From an uncultured bacterium (GTDB taxonomy: Bacteria > Patescibacteriota > Saccharimonadia > Saccharimonadales > Saccharimonadaceae), in the NCBI GenBank assembly GCA_903899655.1, contig CAIUKF010000009.1:62001-126000 (forward strand): a DNA stretch of 64,000 bases. The letters are read 5' to 3'. The notes beneath the pieces were generated by a model that made no database searches, was not told the origin of the DNA, and saw nothing but the letters and a program-made list of their open reading frames with translations. Shown here one piece after another: positions 1 through 9,976 of this stretch. The translations under genes were made by a program, and so were the position numbers. Within the stretch, counting starts at the first letter, position 1. The number at the start of each line of letters is the position of its first letter.

Positions 1-492
1 TTGTCCCGAAAATCCACTTATTGCTATGTCGAAACCTTGGCATGTTGAATAGCTGGCCATTGGCTGCACCTTGACCGTCTGGCTGACAGTGTTTGAACCG
101 GGCTGAGTCATCGTCATAATACAACTTCCATCTGATGTGATTCTATCTATGCTTGTAGCAATATGAAGATTAGCGTTATTCTGTGTTGTAGACAGGATTG
201 ATATAGTTATATTTTTTGTTGCGTTGTTGTCAGTTGAGCTATTTTGGACGTTATTTTTGTCTTCAGTGTTCGAAGAGTCTTGTTTTATAGCGTTGCCTGA
301 TTTTATTTGATCCTGTGAAGCTGGGCCGTAGTCTATGCTTGAGTTGTTGGTGTCGTGGCTTGATTGTTCGAGAAAAGGTATTTTATTATTTTTATATAAA
401 TAGAATAATCCGAAAAGACTCGCGACCACTATAGTAGTAACAAGTATGATGATTCTTAATTTTGAGTGTCTTTTTTTATTTTGGATTTTCAT
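1..492 (-). CDS. Membrane-anchored extracellular protein, 3' end missing
   Basis: An open frame starts at ATG 490-492 on the minus strand and runs off the window, giving 164 residues without a stop. It begins with a basic stretch (MKIQNKKRHSKLR), followed by one hydrophobic segment (about residues 13-30, IIILVTTIVVASLFGLFYLY). A long Ser/Asn/Asp/Thr-rich, low-complexity linker follows (about residues 40-90), and then a more ordered region with two cysteines. This is the layout of a single-pass membrane protein with an external domain on a flexible stalk. I recognise no family. It is divergent from the glycosyltransferase at 579, with about 85 bp between them. Confidence 0.7.
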   Translation of the reverse strand, partial: MKIQNKKRHSKLRIIILVTTIVVASLFGLFYLYKNNKIPFLEQSSHDTNNSSIDYGPASQDQIKSGNAIKQDSSNTEDKNNVQNSSTDNNATKNITISILSTTQNNANLHIATSIDRITSDGSCIMTMTQPGSNTVSQTVKVQPMASYSTCQGFDIAISGFSGQ

Positions 493-564
493 GTTATTAT
501 TATTCGTCCATTTAATATTTTATTACATTTATGTTTTAAATGATAGCCACTAGAATTGTTATGC

Positions 565-570
565 TACAAT
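565..570 (+). promoter_or_regulatory. Extended -10 box, likely leaderless
   Basis: TACAAT preceded by TGC (extended -10), 8 nt before ATG 579. Transcription should start at or next to the start codon, so the mRNA would have almost no leader. Confidence 0.5.
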
Positions 571-578
571 ATTATTAA

Positions 579-1781
579 ATGCATCATATTATACGATATT
601 TTAAGGTCAAAACAAGTAAATTTAATAGCCTAAGCTTTAATAATAAGGCTCTTGTGATTATTTTTACTATGTCGGTATTCAGTGCCTTGGCTATAAGACT
701 AGCCTTAATTAAGGTTGAGACGTTCGACTATACTTATTTTTTAAAACCTTGGATTGACCACCTTTCACAAAAAGGGCTAGCGGGATTGGGCGATTCTTTT
801 TCGAACTACAATGCGCCATATCTAATTCTGTTGTGGGTAGTAAGCCACTTGCCATTTTCTACAATAATAGATGTTAAATTGATATCAATAGCTTTTGATT
901 TTATTTTAGCTTTTGGTGTGTACTTGGTGGTTGGGCATTTTAAACCTAGGGGTCTTTCTAAGTATTTTTCTGTGGTTGCTGTATTATTTACACCAACAGT
1001 GATTCAAAATAGCTCTCTTTGGGGTCAGTGCGACGTTATTTATACTAGTTTTATCGTCTTTTCTTTTTATGCGTACCTAAAAGGTAAGTTTAGAATTGCC
1101 TGGGCTATATGGGGGGTTGCGTTTGCATTTAAGCTTCAGTCGATGTTTTTTGCGCCATTCTTGCTATTCATGACTTTTTACAAAAAGAAAGCCTATACGG
1201 GTCCTCTTATAGCTGCAGGTGTTGTTGTTTTGCTTTCAGCGCTACCAATATTGTACGGTAAGAGTATTGCGGACATTATAAATGTATATGTCAGCCAAAC
1301 AGCGCCACCAGACGGCGTAGAGATGTTGGCTTGGTTCTCTCCAACAGCCTATCAGTGGATCTCAAATGTATCATTTTACCAGGTTAGAAGGGCTGGCATT
1401 GTGTTTGCCGGTATGGTTGGTCTTAGTATAGTGTCGTTGGCATTTTTACGTAAATACAAAGACACCACGGTGCTTGCTATTGCGACTGTATCGCTACTAG
1501 CATTACCGTTCTTTCTTCCGCAAATTCACGAAAGATATCTATATACATCTGAAATATTCTTGGTAATTACCGCTTTTGTCATTCCAAGATTTATATGGGC
1601 GGCGATTGCGATGCAAATAATTTCTTCGATGACTTATATAACATATTTCACTGGTGGTAATCAGATGCCACCAATACCGTTTGCTGAACTCTCTCTGGTA
1701 GTTTTGGTTATCATATATGTATACATAAAATATATATATGATAACAGTAAGGCGGTTAATCTAGCTGCAATTGTTAACTAA
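579..1781 (+). CDS. GT-C type membrane mannosyl/glycosyltransferase
   Basis: A 400-residue integral membrane protein with about ten hydrophobic segments. The motif WGQCD at residues 148-152, after a first acidic luminal region (FDYTYFLKPW, residues 49-58), is typical of Gpi18/ALG6-like polyprenol-phosphate-sugar-dependent glycosyltransferases. Such enzymes move a sugar from a lipid-phosphate carrier to a glycan outside the membrane. The convergent neighbour at 1778 is a DPM1/ArnC-like enzyme of the kind that makes those carriers, so the two may act in sequence (inference). The genes overlap by 4 nt at their 3' ends. The sugar cannot be told from sequence. Confidence 0.8.
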   Translation: MHHIIRYFKVKTSKFNSLSFNNKALVIIFTMSVFSALAIRLALIKVETFDYTYFLKPWIDHLSQKGLAGLGDSFSNYNAPYLILLWVVSHLPFSTIIDVKLISIAFDFILAFGVYLVVGHFKPRGLSKYFSVVAVLFTPTVIQNSSLWGQCDVIYTSFIVFSFYAYLKGKFRIAWAIWGVAFAFKLQSMFFAPFLLFMTFYKKKAYTGPLIAAGVVVLLSALPILYGKSIADIINVYVSQTAPPDGVEMLAWFSPTAYQWISNVSFYQVRRAGIVFAGMVGLSIVSLAFLRKYKDTTVLAIATVSLLALPFFLPQIHERYLYTSEIFLVITAFVIPRFIWAAIAMQIISSMTYITYFTGGNQMPPIPFAELSLVVLVIIYVYIKYIYDNSKAVNLAAIVN

Positions 1782-2722
1782 TTTTGTTCGTATATTGAAC
1801 GAACTCCGTAGAGTGGGCGGTCTTTAACTTCGGTGTATATTCTTCCAATATAGCTTCCAAGCACGCTTAGCATTATAAGCTGAATACCACCGGTAAATAA
1901 AACCGACATTACAATAAAAGCCCAGCCCTCAACTGCATAAGCTGGAAAAGCAACCTTAACGACTAGCGCATATAGTGCACCCAAAAAGCTTAGCGCGGCT
2001 ATAAAAAGTCCAACCTGTCGGATTAATTTTAAAGGTGCGTTTGAAAAACCAGTAATGCCGTCAGCTGCAAATTTTATCATCTTCTTAAGAGGATATCCTG
2101 TCTTGCCGGCGTGTCTTTCGTCGCGATCGAACTGAACAGCAATTTGTTTAAAGCCAATGAAACTTATCATCCCGCGCAGAAAGCGATCATGTTCTTTGAA
2201 CTTTTTGATTTCTTCTACTACGACACGGTCAATCAACCTAAAATCCCCAGTATTACGAGGTATATCTATGTCGGATAGTTTTTGTAGTGTCCGGTAAAAC
2301 ATGTCGGCTGTAAACTTTTTGAAAAACGTGTCTTTGCGGGATCTGCGTTGAGCATAGACGACTTCATAGCCCTCTTCCCATTTTTTGATTAAGTTAAAAC
2401 TTACTGCGGGGGGGTCTTGCATGTCGCTATCCATGATAATTACGGCATCGCCATTCGAATAGTCTAATCCTGCAGTAACAGCAATTTGGTGGCCATAATT
2501 ACGGGCAAAATCTATTATAGTTGACCTTTTATCATTATTTGTGATCTCGCGTAATTTACTAAGTGAGTCATCTTTACTGCCATCATTTATGAATATAAGT
2601 TCGTAGGTATAGTCGTTATTAGTATTAAGTAGTTTGATTATTGTTTTATAGAGAAGTTCAATATTACCACTCTCGTTGTATATGGGGAAAATGTAGCTAA
2701 CTAATTTTTTAGTTGATGTCAT
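1778..2722 (-). CDS. GT2 polyprenol-phosphate glycosyltransferase (DPM1/ArnC-like)
   Basis: 314 residues. The N-terminal GT-A domain has the opening YIFPIYNESGNI, the metal-binding DSD at 98-100 and the signature MQDPP at 101-105, as in dolichol/undecaprenyl-phosphate sugar synthases. Two hydrophobic segments near the C-terminus (about 235-255 and 265-290) anchor it in the membrane, as in the ArnC/GtrB branch. The expected role is transfer of a sugar from a nucleotide donor to undecaprenyl phosphate on the cytoplasmic face. It lies tail to tail with the GT-C enzyme at 579, a plausible user of the product. Confidence 0.85.
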   Translation of the reverse strand: MTSTKKLVSYIFPIYNESGNIELLYKTIIKLLNTNNDYTYELIFINDGSKDDSLSKLREITNNDKRSTIIDFARNYGHQIAVTAGLDYSNGDAVIIMDSDMQDPPAVSFNLIKKWEEGYEVVYAQRRSRKDTFFKKFTADMFYRTLQKLSDIDIPRNTGDFRLIDRVVVEEIKKFKEHDRFLRGMISFIGFKQIAVQFDRDERHAGKTGYPLKKMIKFAADGITGFSNAPLKLIRQVGLFIAALSFLGALYALVVKVAFPAYAVEGWAFIVMSVLFTGGIQLIMLSVLGSYIGRIYTEVKDRPLYGVRSIYEQN

Positions 2723-2916
2723 ATCGATATATTATCAGGTTGCTACGATATTAACTATATTCTGGCAATATTTACTAGTCACGTCGAAGTTATTTGGGCT
2801 ACTATTGAAAACTCAACTAACTAACCATATAATAAACTTAGAACATAATAATAAGTTAGTTTTGGATAGTTTATTAATTTGCTTTGCAATGATTTTTAGT
2901 GTTAAAAGGAGCTTTA

Positions 2917-5900
2917 ATGATTGAGGTTAATTCGGAGGAGTATTGGAATAGGCGATTTAGGGGTGATTGGGATAACAACGATGGCGATAAGCAGAGTTTA
3001 TTCTTTGCGAACCAAGCTATTGAAATGTTCCCTGGCTGGCTACGGGGTATATTAGAAAACGGAGGAAAGACTTTTTGTGATTGGGGATGTGCCGAGGGTG
3101 ATGGCACTGATTTATTAGCGAAGACTTATACAAAAACATATTTCGAGGGAATCGATTTTGCGGATAATGCGATTATTACGGCAAAAAATCGTTTTAATAA
3201 TATAAATAATTTATATTTTCACTCCATAGATTTACTTACTAGTGTATACGACAAGAAGTTTGATATTGTTTTTTCTTCAAATGTTTTTGAACATTTTGCG
3301 GACCCTTTTAAAGTCTTTGATGTTATCAGCGGCTATGCAAAAGAGATCTTTGTTATGGTTGTCCCATTCAATGAAGACCCCAACAATCTTATTGATGAAC
3401 ATCTACACAGTTTTACATCCAAGGACTTTAACTTCCAAAACGAAGACTGGACTATAGTTCATTTTTCGGTCAATGACGTATCACAGATTCGCGATTCGCA
3501 ATGGAATGGCAGCCAGGCGATGATTATTTATGTAAAGAAATCACTTGTTCATTTGTTTGATTTGACCTTTGATAATATTCAGCTTACGGCTGATTTAGAG
3601 ATGAGTAATGTGCTGAATTTAAGGAATAGCATAAAGGATTATATAAAATTAGAGAGTAGCTTAAAGCTTATAGTTCAAGAATACGAACACGATAAGAGAG
3701 AATTATTGAATAAACTAGACATAATTCAATCAGAAAAAGATTCACTGAAAGAGGACTTGTCTGAAAAAGCAGACGAAGTAAACTTACTCTCAGAAGATCT
3801 TAGGGTTCGAAACGATATTCTCACTGTGCAAAAAAATCACATCGATCATCTTGTACGTACACTTGATACACCGCAATATAAGATGGTTAGCCGGGCATTA
3901 AATATAAAAAAAAGAATAAAACCATTAAGCTTGTTGTCTGGAAAAATAGCAAGAATTAATAAACGGCATAAAGCTAAAAAGATAGCTAATAAAGTTCGTA
4001 AAATAATTGATGAGACTGGTTTATTTGACCCGGAATTTTATCTTAGAAATAATATCGATGTAAAAAATAGCGGTATGGACCCAACCCTTCATTATCTATG
4101 GCATGGTCACGCAGAGCGTCGCCGTCCAAGCTGGGCTTTTGACACGCAGTATTATCTTGAGCGGTATCCAGATGTTGCTGTTTCGGGTATGGACCCTATG
4201 CTCCATTATCATTATTGGGGTAAAAAAGAGAAACGACGACCCTACCAGGACGATATGTCTGAATACGGATCTGATTATAGGGAATACAATCAGAGATGGT
4301 CTAACCAAAGAGATTATTTAGCTAACTCGGTTAAAGCGGTCAAGAAAAGCGAAATCCATAAAATAGCAAGTATTATTGGAAAATACGTAGAAAATGGGCA
4401 AACTGTATTAATAATGCCGCTATCGTATCCATTAGGTATGACTCAACGCCCCGATCATTTAATGAGATATTTCAGCGGTAGTAATATTCCTTGTGTGATA
4501 TTTGATTACAGTCCGAACGATGAGTTGTATATTAAAGAGCATAAACCGGGAATATATATTACGAATATGTTTGGGGCGGCTATATCTTACCTTAAAGATA
4601 AAAACACGGTATTATATATTACTTATCCTCACTATTCATACCTTGTTCAATTAATCAATCCAACTCGTATTATTTATGACGTTCTTGATGATTTAGTGAC
4701 TTTCTCTGGGAACCAAAGAGCCCTGCGTGAAGAGCATGACAAGCTATTGGGCGTAGCGGATATTGTATTGTACTCATCGAAGTCATTAGAGAAGCAAAAT
4801 CAAAGTAAAGTTTCCGGTCGCCAGATGCTTATTGAAAATGGTGTATGGGCTTCTGATTTTGAAGTTGATTCTAATAAACGTAAAAATATACGAACACTCA
4901 AGATGCATAATGAGGAAAAAGTGGTGGGATATTATGGAGTTGTTGGTAATTTATTGGATTGGGGCCTACTAAAGGATGTTTCGCACATAAAAAACTTAAG
5001 GCTCGTCTTTATTGGGCCAAAGGAGAATTTCGTAAATAGCGAGAGTGAGCAAGCGGGACTTTTGAGGGATGAGGTACTGAGAAGTGGTTCTGTAACGCAT
5101 ATCGAAACAGTCCCATACGAGGACTTACCCTACTATTCTAAGCAGTTTGACGCAGCAATTATCCCTTTCAAACTCAATGATATTACACATTCTGTTTCAC
5201 CGCTAAAATTATTTGAGTATATGGCTATGGGGCTAAAGATATTTGCGACTCCAACTAGAACACTAATGGAGTATGATAAATATATTGAGATTGATAAGTC
5301 TAAGCAGCTAGTTGAAAGAATAAGGGTTTGGTCTGAGAGTAGATTGTTGGAGAAGAATATTGACAAATACCGCAAGGTTATTAATCGGGTTGATTGGGCG
5401 AGCCAGCTCTCTGCTGTTTATGAGTTAATTAATAAAAACGACGAGGTAAAACCGTTTAGAGGAAAATACGTTGACATTATAAATGTCAATTTCTATGACT
5501 GGCAAGGTAAAGTTTTATATAAAGGTGGTGCTGAGAGATATATTGTCGATTTAGCTATTCAGTTGAAAAAGATGGGGCATCATCCTAGACTATTGCAGAA
5601 TGCAACTAAGTTTTTCGAAAAAGATTACAAGGGTATACCTGTAGTGGGCGTAAAAACGGGCGAAGTTCTGATGAGGGGTATGTCTCGAGTATATGATCAA
5701 ATTTGTAGTAGATCTGACTTAGTTATTGCCTCTCCACTTGATTTAGCTTGCGAAATAAGGAGTGCAAAGGTTATCGGTATAAATCACGGTATCCATTGGG
5801 ATAGTAAACTTAATTCATTAAAAGACGCTAGCTTAATGAAATATTCAGAGGTGTTTGACGCCTTAAAAAATATCGATATGGGGGTTTGTGTTGATACTAA

Positions 5901-6555
5901 TTTTATAAATTGGACTAGAACTTACGACTATAGCTTTGCTGATAAATTAAAATATATTCCTAACTACTACGACGCCGCATCTTTCAAGGCTGATAAAAAA
6001 GTAATATCAGACAAGATTGTATTCATGTATCCACGCAGGCTTTATGAAGCTAGGGGTATTTATATCACAATTGATGCGTTTAATATTTTGTTAAAAAAAT
6101 ATGAGAACATTGAGCTGTTGTTGGTTGGTCAGACTGATGATGACATGGTTAAAAAGGCCGTCAACAAAATCATCAAAAGATATCAAGGTAGGGTTAAGCT
6201 TGAGGAATATGATATGGAGGATATGCATAAGGCTTACAAGAAGAGCCATGTCGTGTTGATTCCGACTTTATATTCTGAAGGCACATCATTGTCTTGTCTT
6301 GAAGCTATGGCTACAAACAATGCACTTATCTCAACTAATGTTGGCGGGCTACCAAACTTAGTCATTAATGGATTTAACGGGGTTCTTATTAGCCCAACAA
6401 GCGAAGACTTGATTAATGCTGTTGAGTCTATTATGCGCGACACAAGCTTGATTCGTAGAATGTCAAAAAATGGGTTAGAATTAGTAAAGGTTTTCGAGAA
6501 GAATAATTGGGACTTAGAGTGGATGAAGCAACTAAATGAGGAGCTTGGAAAATGA
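2917..6555 (+). CDS. Methyltransferase-coiled coil-double glycosyltransferase fusion
   Basis: 1,212 residues from ATG 2917. I prefer this start over GTG 2899 because AAAAGGAG (2904-2911) sits 5 nt before the ATG. Order of parts: a SAM methyltransferase (DWGCAEGDGTDLL at about 55-67, later SSNVFEHF); a charged coiled coil (about 235-310); two copies of a DPxFYLxxxxDV...GMDPxLHY..G..ExRRP repeat (about 370-440) known from large polysaccharide-assembly glycosyltransferases; a first GT-B unit (from about 499, MPLSYPLGMTQRPDHL); and a second GT4 unit starting near 868 (KGGAERY) with the donor-site segment SEGTSLSCLEAMATN at about 1115. It probably adds and methylates sugars on one glycan. The stop overlaps the wecB start by 4 nt (ATGA), so they are translationally coupled. 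Confidence 0.85.
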   Translation: MIEVNSEEYWNRRFRGDWDNNDGDKQSLFFANQAIEMFPGWLRGILENGGKTFCDWGCAEGDGTDLLAKTYTKTYFEGIDFADNAIITAKNRFNNINNLYFHSIDLLTSVYDKKFDIVFSSNVFEHFADPFKVFDVISGYAKEIFVMVVPFNEDPNNLIDEHLHSFTSKDFNFQNEDWTIVHFSVNDVSQIRDSQWNGSQAMIIYVKKSLVHLFDLTFDNIQLTADLEMSNVLNLRNSIKDYIKLESSLKLIVQEYEHDKRELLNKLDIIQSEKDSLKEDLSEKADEVNLLSEDLRVRNDILTVQKNHIDHLVRTLDTPQYKMVSRALNIKKRIKPLSLLSGKIARINKRHKAKKIANKVRKIIDETGLFDPEFYLRNNIDVKNSGMDPTLHYLWHGHAERRRPSWAFDTQYYLERYPDVAVSGMDPMLHYHYWGKKEKRRPYQDDMSEYGSDYREYNQRWSNQRDYLANSVKAVKKSEIHKIASIIGKYVENGQTVLIMPLSYPLGMTQRPDHLMRYFSGSNIPCVIFDYSPNDELYIKEHKPGIYITNMFGAAISYLKDKNTVLYITYPHYSYLVQLINPTRIIYDVLDDLVTFSGNQRALREEHDKLLGVADIVLYSSKSLEKQNQSKVSGRQMLIENGVWASDFEVDSNKRKNIRTLKMHNEEKVVGYYGVVGNLLDWGLLKDVSHIKNLRLVFIGPKENFVNSESEQAGLLRDEVLRSGSVTHIETVPYEDLPYYSKQFDAAIIPFKLNDITHSVSPLKLFEYMAMGLKIFATPTRTLMEYDKYIEIDKSKQLVERIRVWSESRLLEKNIDKYRKVINRVDWASQLSAVYELINKNDEVKPFRGKYVDIINVNFYDWQGKVLYKGGAERYIVDLAIQLKKMGHHPRLLQNATKFFEKDYKGIPVVGVKTGEVLMRGMSRVYDQICSRSDLVIASPLDLACEIRSAKVIGINHGIHWDSKLNSLKDASLMKYSEVFDALKNIDMGVCVDTNFINWTRTYDYSFADKLKYIPNYYDAASFKADKKVISDKIVFMYPRRLYEARGIYITIDAFNILLKKYENIELLLVGQTDDDMVKKAVNKIIKRYQGRVKLEEYDMEDMHKAYKKSHVVLIPTLYSEGTSLSCLEAMATNNALISTNVGGLPNLVINGFNGVLISPTSEDLINAVESIMRDTSLIRRMSKNGLELVKVFEKNNWDLEWMKQLNEELGK

Positions 6556-7667
6556 AAAAAGTATTGTTTGTTTTTGGAACGCGGCCAGAGGCTGTAAAAA
6601 TGGCACCTATGATAAAAGAGCTTCAATCAAGACCTAATGATTTTGAGGTTAAGGTTTGTGTCACTGGGCAACATAGGGAGATGTTAGATCAGGTGCTAGA
6701 TTTCTTTTCGATTACTCCAGACTATGATCTTAAGGTGATGAAGCCAAACCAGACGCTGTTTAGTGTCTCGGCTGATATCCTGACGGCTATTGAGCCGGTT
6801 ATTAATGAAGCGAAGCCTGACGTCATACTTGTGCAAGGCGATACAACCAGCGCATTTATTGGCGCACTGGCTGGTTATTATAAACAAATTGACGTCGGAC
6901 ATTTAGAGGCTGGTCTAAGAAGTGGTGATATATATTCACCTTTCCCAGAAGAGATGAATCGCATACTTGCAGGACATATTGCGAGGTATCACTTTGCTCC
7001 CACAAAACGCGCAAAAGATGCACTTTTGGCAGAAGGGGTTGATTTAAATAAGATTAAGGTTGTTGGCAATACTGTAATTGACGCATTGTTGTTAGGGCTT
7101 AATATTATTAATCAAAAGCCAGATAAGAACTATAAAGATAAGTTTGATTACCTTGACTTCAATAAGAGGATTATCTTAGTAACTGGTCATCGCAGAGAAA
7201 GTTTTGGTGGTGGTTTTGAAGATATGTGTATGGCAATAAAAGAGATTGCTCAAAGAAATAATGATATCGAAGTGGTTTATCCTGTGCACTTAAACCCTAA
7301 TGTCCAAGAGCCTGTTCATCGTATATTAAAGGATGTTAAGAATATTCATTTAGTAAGTCCACTTGATTATCCAGATCTAATATGGCTGATGAACAAATCA
7401 TATCTAGTGCTTACTGATTCAGGTGGTATCCAAGAAGAAGCTCCAACGTTAGGAAAGCCAGTTCTTGTGATGCGCGACGTAACTGAGCGACAAGAGGGTG
7501 TGGATGTTGGTACGGCAAGGCTAGTTGGGACTGATAAGAAAGTTATTATTAAAGAAACCCAGAACTTATTAGATAATCGGTTGGCCTATGAAGCTATGGC
7601 GAATGCATCTAATCCCTATGGCGATGGAACAACTTCAAAGCAAATCGCGGAGATTTTAATTAGCTAG
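6552..7667 (+). CDS. wecB: UDP-N-acetylglucosamine 2-epimerase (non-hydrolysing)
   Basis: 371 residues, the usual family length. It interconverts UDP-GlcNAc and UDP-ManNAc in the cytoplasm and so supplies ManNAc-type sugars for surface glycans. Family signatures are visible: GTRPEAVKMAPMI at the N-terminus, QGDTTSAFIGALAGYY, HLEAGLRSGD, TGHRRESFGGG and SGGIQEEAPTLGKPVLVMRDVTER (written in two parts across the C-terminal domain). It overlaps the upstream fusion gene by 4 nt and is followed after 1 nt by another glycosyltransferase, so the three genes form one operon. Confidence 0.95.
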   Translation: MKKVLFVFGTRPEAVKMAPMIKELQSRPNDFEVKVCVTGQHREMLDQVLDFFSITPDYDLKVMKPNQTLFSVSADILTAIEPVINEAKPDVILVQGDTTSAFIGALAGYYKQIDVGHLEAGLRSGDIYSPFPEEMNRILAGHIARYHFAPTKRAKDALLAEGVDLNKIKVVGNTVIDALLLGLNIINQKPDKNYKDKFDYLDFNKRIILVTGHRRESFGGGFEDMCMAIKEIAQRNNDIEVVYPVHLNPNVQEPVHRILKDVKNIHLVSPLDYPDLIWLMNKSYLVLTDSGGIQEEAPTLGKPVLVMRDVTERQEGVDVGTARLVGTDKKVIIKETQNLLDNRLAYEAMANASNPYGDGTTSKQIAEILIS

Positions 7668-7668
7668 T

Positions 7669-8937
7669 ATGATTTGCATTATTGCCCCAAATCCTTCTAC
7701 TGTGAAAAATAAAGAGGGCTACATGCAAAGAGTGGCTGCTATTGATGATATGTTCTCTACTAAACAAAAGATTTATCTTTCAGACATAGATGGCATTGAT
7801 GAAAAAATGCAGACATTAGTTAAATCATCAGCTATATATATTCATAGCATACATCAAGTTCGTTGGATATCTGCGATATATGCAGTATTTAGTGATAAGA
7901 TAATCACCGATCTTCACGGGATTGTCCCAGAGGAAGAGAGTTATCTTGGGAATGAGAAAGCTTCATCTGAAATGGCGGATGTTGAAAGAGAGGTTTTTAA
8001 ATACGGAAAAAAATTTATTGCCGTTAGCCAAAAAATGGTTGATTGGTACAATAATAAGTATAGTCTAGGAGATGATACGGTTTGGATTATTCTGCCGATA
8101 TTCAGCGGGACACTTAGCTCGCGAAGGCACCTTTTGTCTTATAAGCGACGGCAGGTAATTTATGCTGGTGGTATGCAACGATGGCAGAACCCAGATTTAA
8201 TGGTGAGAGCAATAAAAGATGCGCGTAGCTATTCTTATTGTATATATACCCACGAAGGAGATATCCTTAATGATCTCCTTCGTAAGAATTCGATTGACGG
8301 TGTAAACGTAAAGTCTGGTTCAAAAGAACAGGTTATTGAAGAGTATTCTAGCTCTAAACTGGGTTTTTTACTTAGAGACGACCATGCGCTTAATAGGGTT
8401 TCTTGCCCAACTAAATTAGTTGAATATTTAAGCAATGGGGTAGTACCGATAGTTTTATCACCTTATATCGGCGATTTTTTTGACCTTGGCTATCGTTATG
8501 TGCTTTATGATGATTTTGTTAATAAGCCAATAAATGAAGCGAAAATACATTCTGCTGCAAATCATAATTACATTGTTGCGAAGGAAATTAATAAGATCAC
8601 TGCTGACGGTATTGATCATCTAAAAGAAATAATATTGAACTTGAGTAAAAAACATCAAACAATTAGAGACATAGACCGTAGTTACATAAAGGCGGTTTTA
8701 CAGGGGAATGAGCTATTGATATTATCTGAAAAACACAAATCCCATATCCACATATTAGAGCATCAGATTACTTGTCAGAGTCAGACAATCAGCGCTTTGC
8801 AGTCTAGTGTTGTATCTTTGCAGTCTACAATTTCTGATATGTTAGTATCAAAACGATGGCTACTAGGAGAGATAGTGAATAAGCCCAAGGAATTGATCCG
8901 GCATATCAATAAAAGTGATAGTTCAAAGCTAAAATAG
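7669..8937 (+). CDS. GT4-like glycosyltransferase with C-terminal coiled coil
   Basis: 422 residues. It has the GT-B layout: an N-terminal half with DLHGIVPEEESYLG, then a C-terminal donor half with YAGGMQRWQNPDLMV and a CPTKLVEYLSNGVVPIV segment that corresponds to the nucleotide-sugar site. The last 60-70 residues (HILEHQITCQSQTISALQS onward) look like a short coiled coil followed by a basic tail. The ATG follows the wecB stop after 1 nt, so it is the third gene of that operon. Sugar specificity is unknown. An AT-only imperfect hairpin of 26 bp separates it from convergent rmlA. Confidence 0.8.
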   Translation: MICIIAPNPSTVKNKEGYMQRVAAIDDMFSTKQKIYLSDIDGIDEKMQTLVKSSAIYIHSIHQVRWISAIYAVFSDKIITDLHGIVPEEESYLGNEKASSEMADVEREVFKYGKKFIAVSQKMVDWYNNKYSLGDDTVWIILPIFSGTLSSRRHLLSYKRRQVIYAGGMQRWQNPDLMVRAIKDARSYSYCIYTHEGDILNDLLRKNSIDGVNVKSGSKEQVIEEYSSSKLGFLLRDDHALNRVSCPTKLVEYLSNGVVPIVLSPYIGDFFDLGYRYVLYDDFVNKPINEAKIHSAANHNYIVAKEINKITADGIDHLKEIILNLSKKHQTIRDIDRSYIKAVLQGNELLILSEKHKSHIHILEHQITCQSQTISALQSSVVSLQSTISDMLVSKRWLLGEIVNKPKELIRHINKSDSSKLK

Positions 8938-8963
8938 TATAAAATAAGATAGTTTATTTGACG

Positions 8964-9830
8964 TCAACAGCTTTTTACCAAGTCAATTAGGTACTCTCCA
9001 TAACCTGATTTTTTGAGTGGTTGAGCAAGTTCGTTAAGTTGTTCAGCAGTGATGAAGCCTTCACGGAAGGCAACTTCTTCGGGGCTGCCGATGATTTGGC
9101 CAGTACGGCGTTGAATCGTGCGAACATAATCAGCGGCATCGGTCATACTGTCGATTGTACCAGTGTCTAACCATGCGTCACCACGGTCTAGGGTGGTGAC
9201 TTTTAATTTGCCACGTTTTAGGTACTCTTCGTTAACGGTCGTAATTTCTAATTCACCACGACTGCTGGGTTTGACGTTTTTGGCAATTTCAACGACGTCA
9301 TTATCGTAATAATATAGGCCAACAACAGCAAAGTCTGACTTTGGTTCGGTTGGTTTTTCTTCGATTGAAATAGCTTGATGATTTGCGTCGAATTCAACTA
9401 CGCCATAACGTTCGGGGTCAGATACGCGGTAAGCAAAAACCGTTCCGCCATCTGGGTTAACGCAGCTTTTAAGTGACTTACCAAGGTCGCTGCCGTGAAA
9501 AATATTATCACCAAGCACTAAGGCAACTTTGTCGTCGCCAATAAATTCTTCGCCAATAATGAACGCTTGCGCCAGACCATCAGGTGATGGCTGGATGGCA
9601 TACTGCAAATTTATACCCCATTGTGAACCGTCACCAAGTAAGCGTACAAATTGTGATTGGTCCTCAGGTGTGGTGATGATTAAGATGTCACGGATGCCAG
9701 ACAACATCAATGTTGTTAATGGGTAATAAACCATTGGTTTGTCGTAAATTGGCATTAACTGTTTACTAATGCCTTTGGTAATTGGCCAAAGTCGCGTGCC
9801 TGATCCACCTGCTAGAATAATACCTTTCAT
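8964..9830 (-). CDS. rmlA: Glucose-1-phosphate thymidylyltransferase
   Basis: 288 residues, standard for RmlA/RfbA. It makes dTDP-glucose from glucose-1-phosphate and dTTP, the first step to dTDP-L-rhamnose. The signature [20 protein letters not shown] with [10 protein letters not shown] is at the N-terminus; LGDNIFHG and the catalytic-region VVEFD and EEKP motifs follow. AAAGGAG lies just before ATG 9830, but the segment from that SD to the start codon is one arm of a perfect 14-bp inverted repeat (see 9830-9931). With rmlCD and rmlB downstream on the same strand it completes the dTDP-rhamnose pathway. Confidence 0.95.
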   Translation of the reverse strand: MKGIILAGGSGTRLWPITKGISKQLMPIYDKPMVYYPLTTLMLSGIRDILIITTPEDQSQFVRLLGDGSQWGINLQYAIQPSPDGLAQAFIIGEEFIGDDKVALVLGDNIFHGSDLGKSLKSCVNPDGGTVFAYRVSDPERYGVVEFDANHQAISIEEKPTEPKSDFAVVGLYYYDNDVVEIAKNVKPSSRGELEITTVNEEYLKRGKLKVTTLDRGDAWLDTGTIDSMTDAADYVRTIQRRTGQIIGSPEEVAFREGFITAEQLNELAQPLKKSGYGEYLIDLVKSC

Positions 9831-9931
9831 CCCGTTAGAACTCCTTTGTAAGTTTATAGTTACTAATAATCTGTCGTTTAATTCGCATATGTACTTGACG
9901 TGATAAGTTATATAGTAGAGTTCTAACGGGA
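9830..9931 (-). promoter_or_regulatory. Perfect 14-bp inverted repeat enclosing the rmlA leader
   Basis: TCCCGTTAGAACTC (9830-9843) and GAGTTCTAACGGGA (9918-9931) are exact complements separated by 74 nt. In the mRNA the 3' arm covers the end of the Shine-Dalgarno (GAG of AAAGGAG) through the A of the AUG. Pairing would hide the ribosome site of rmlA. This could be translational control or an unknown cis-regulatory RNA. It does not match a riboswitch class I know. Confidence 0.55.
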
Positions 9932-9976
9932 CTCGCTCCTTATAGCTCCATTCAAAAAACTTCTAACTATATTTTA

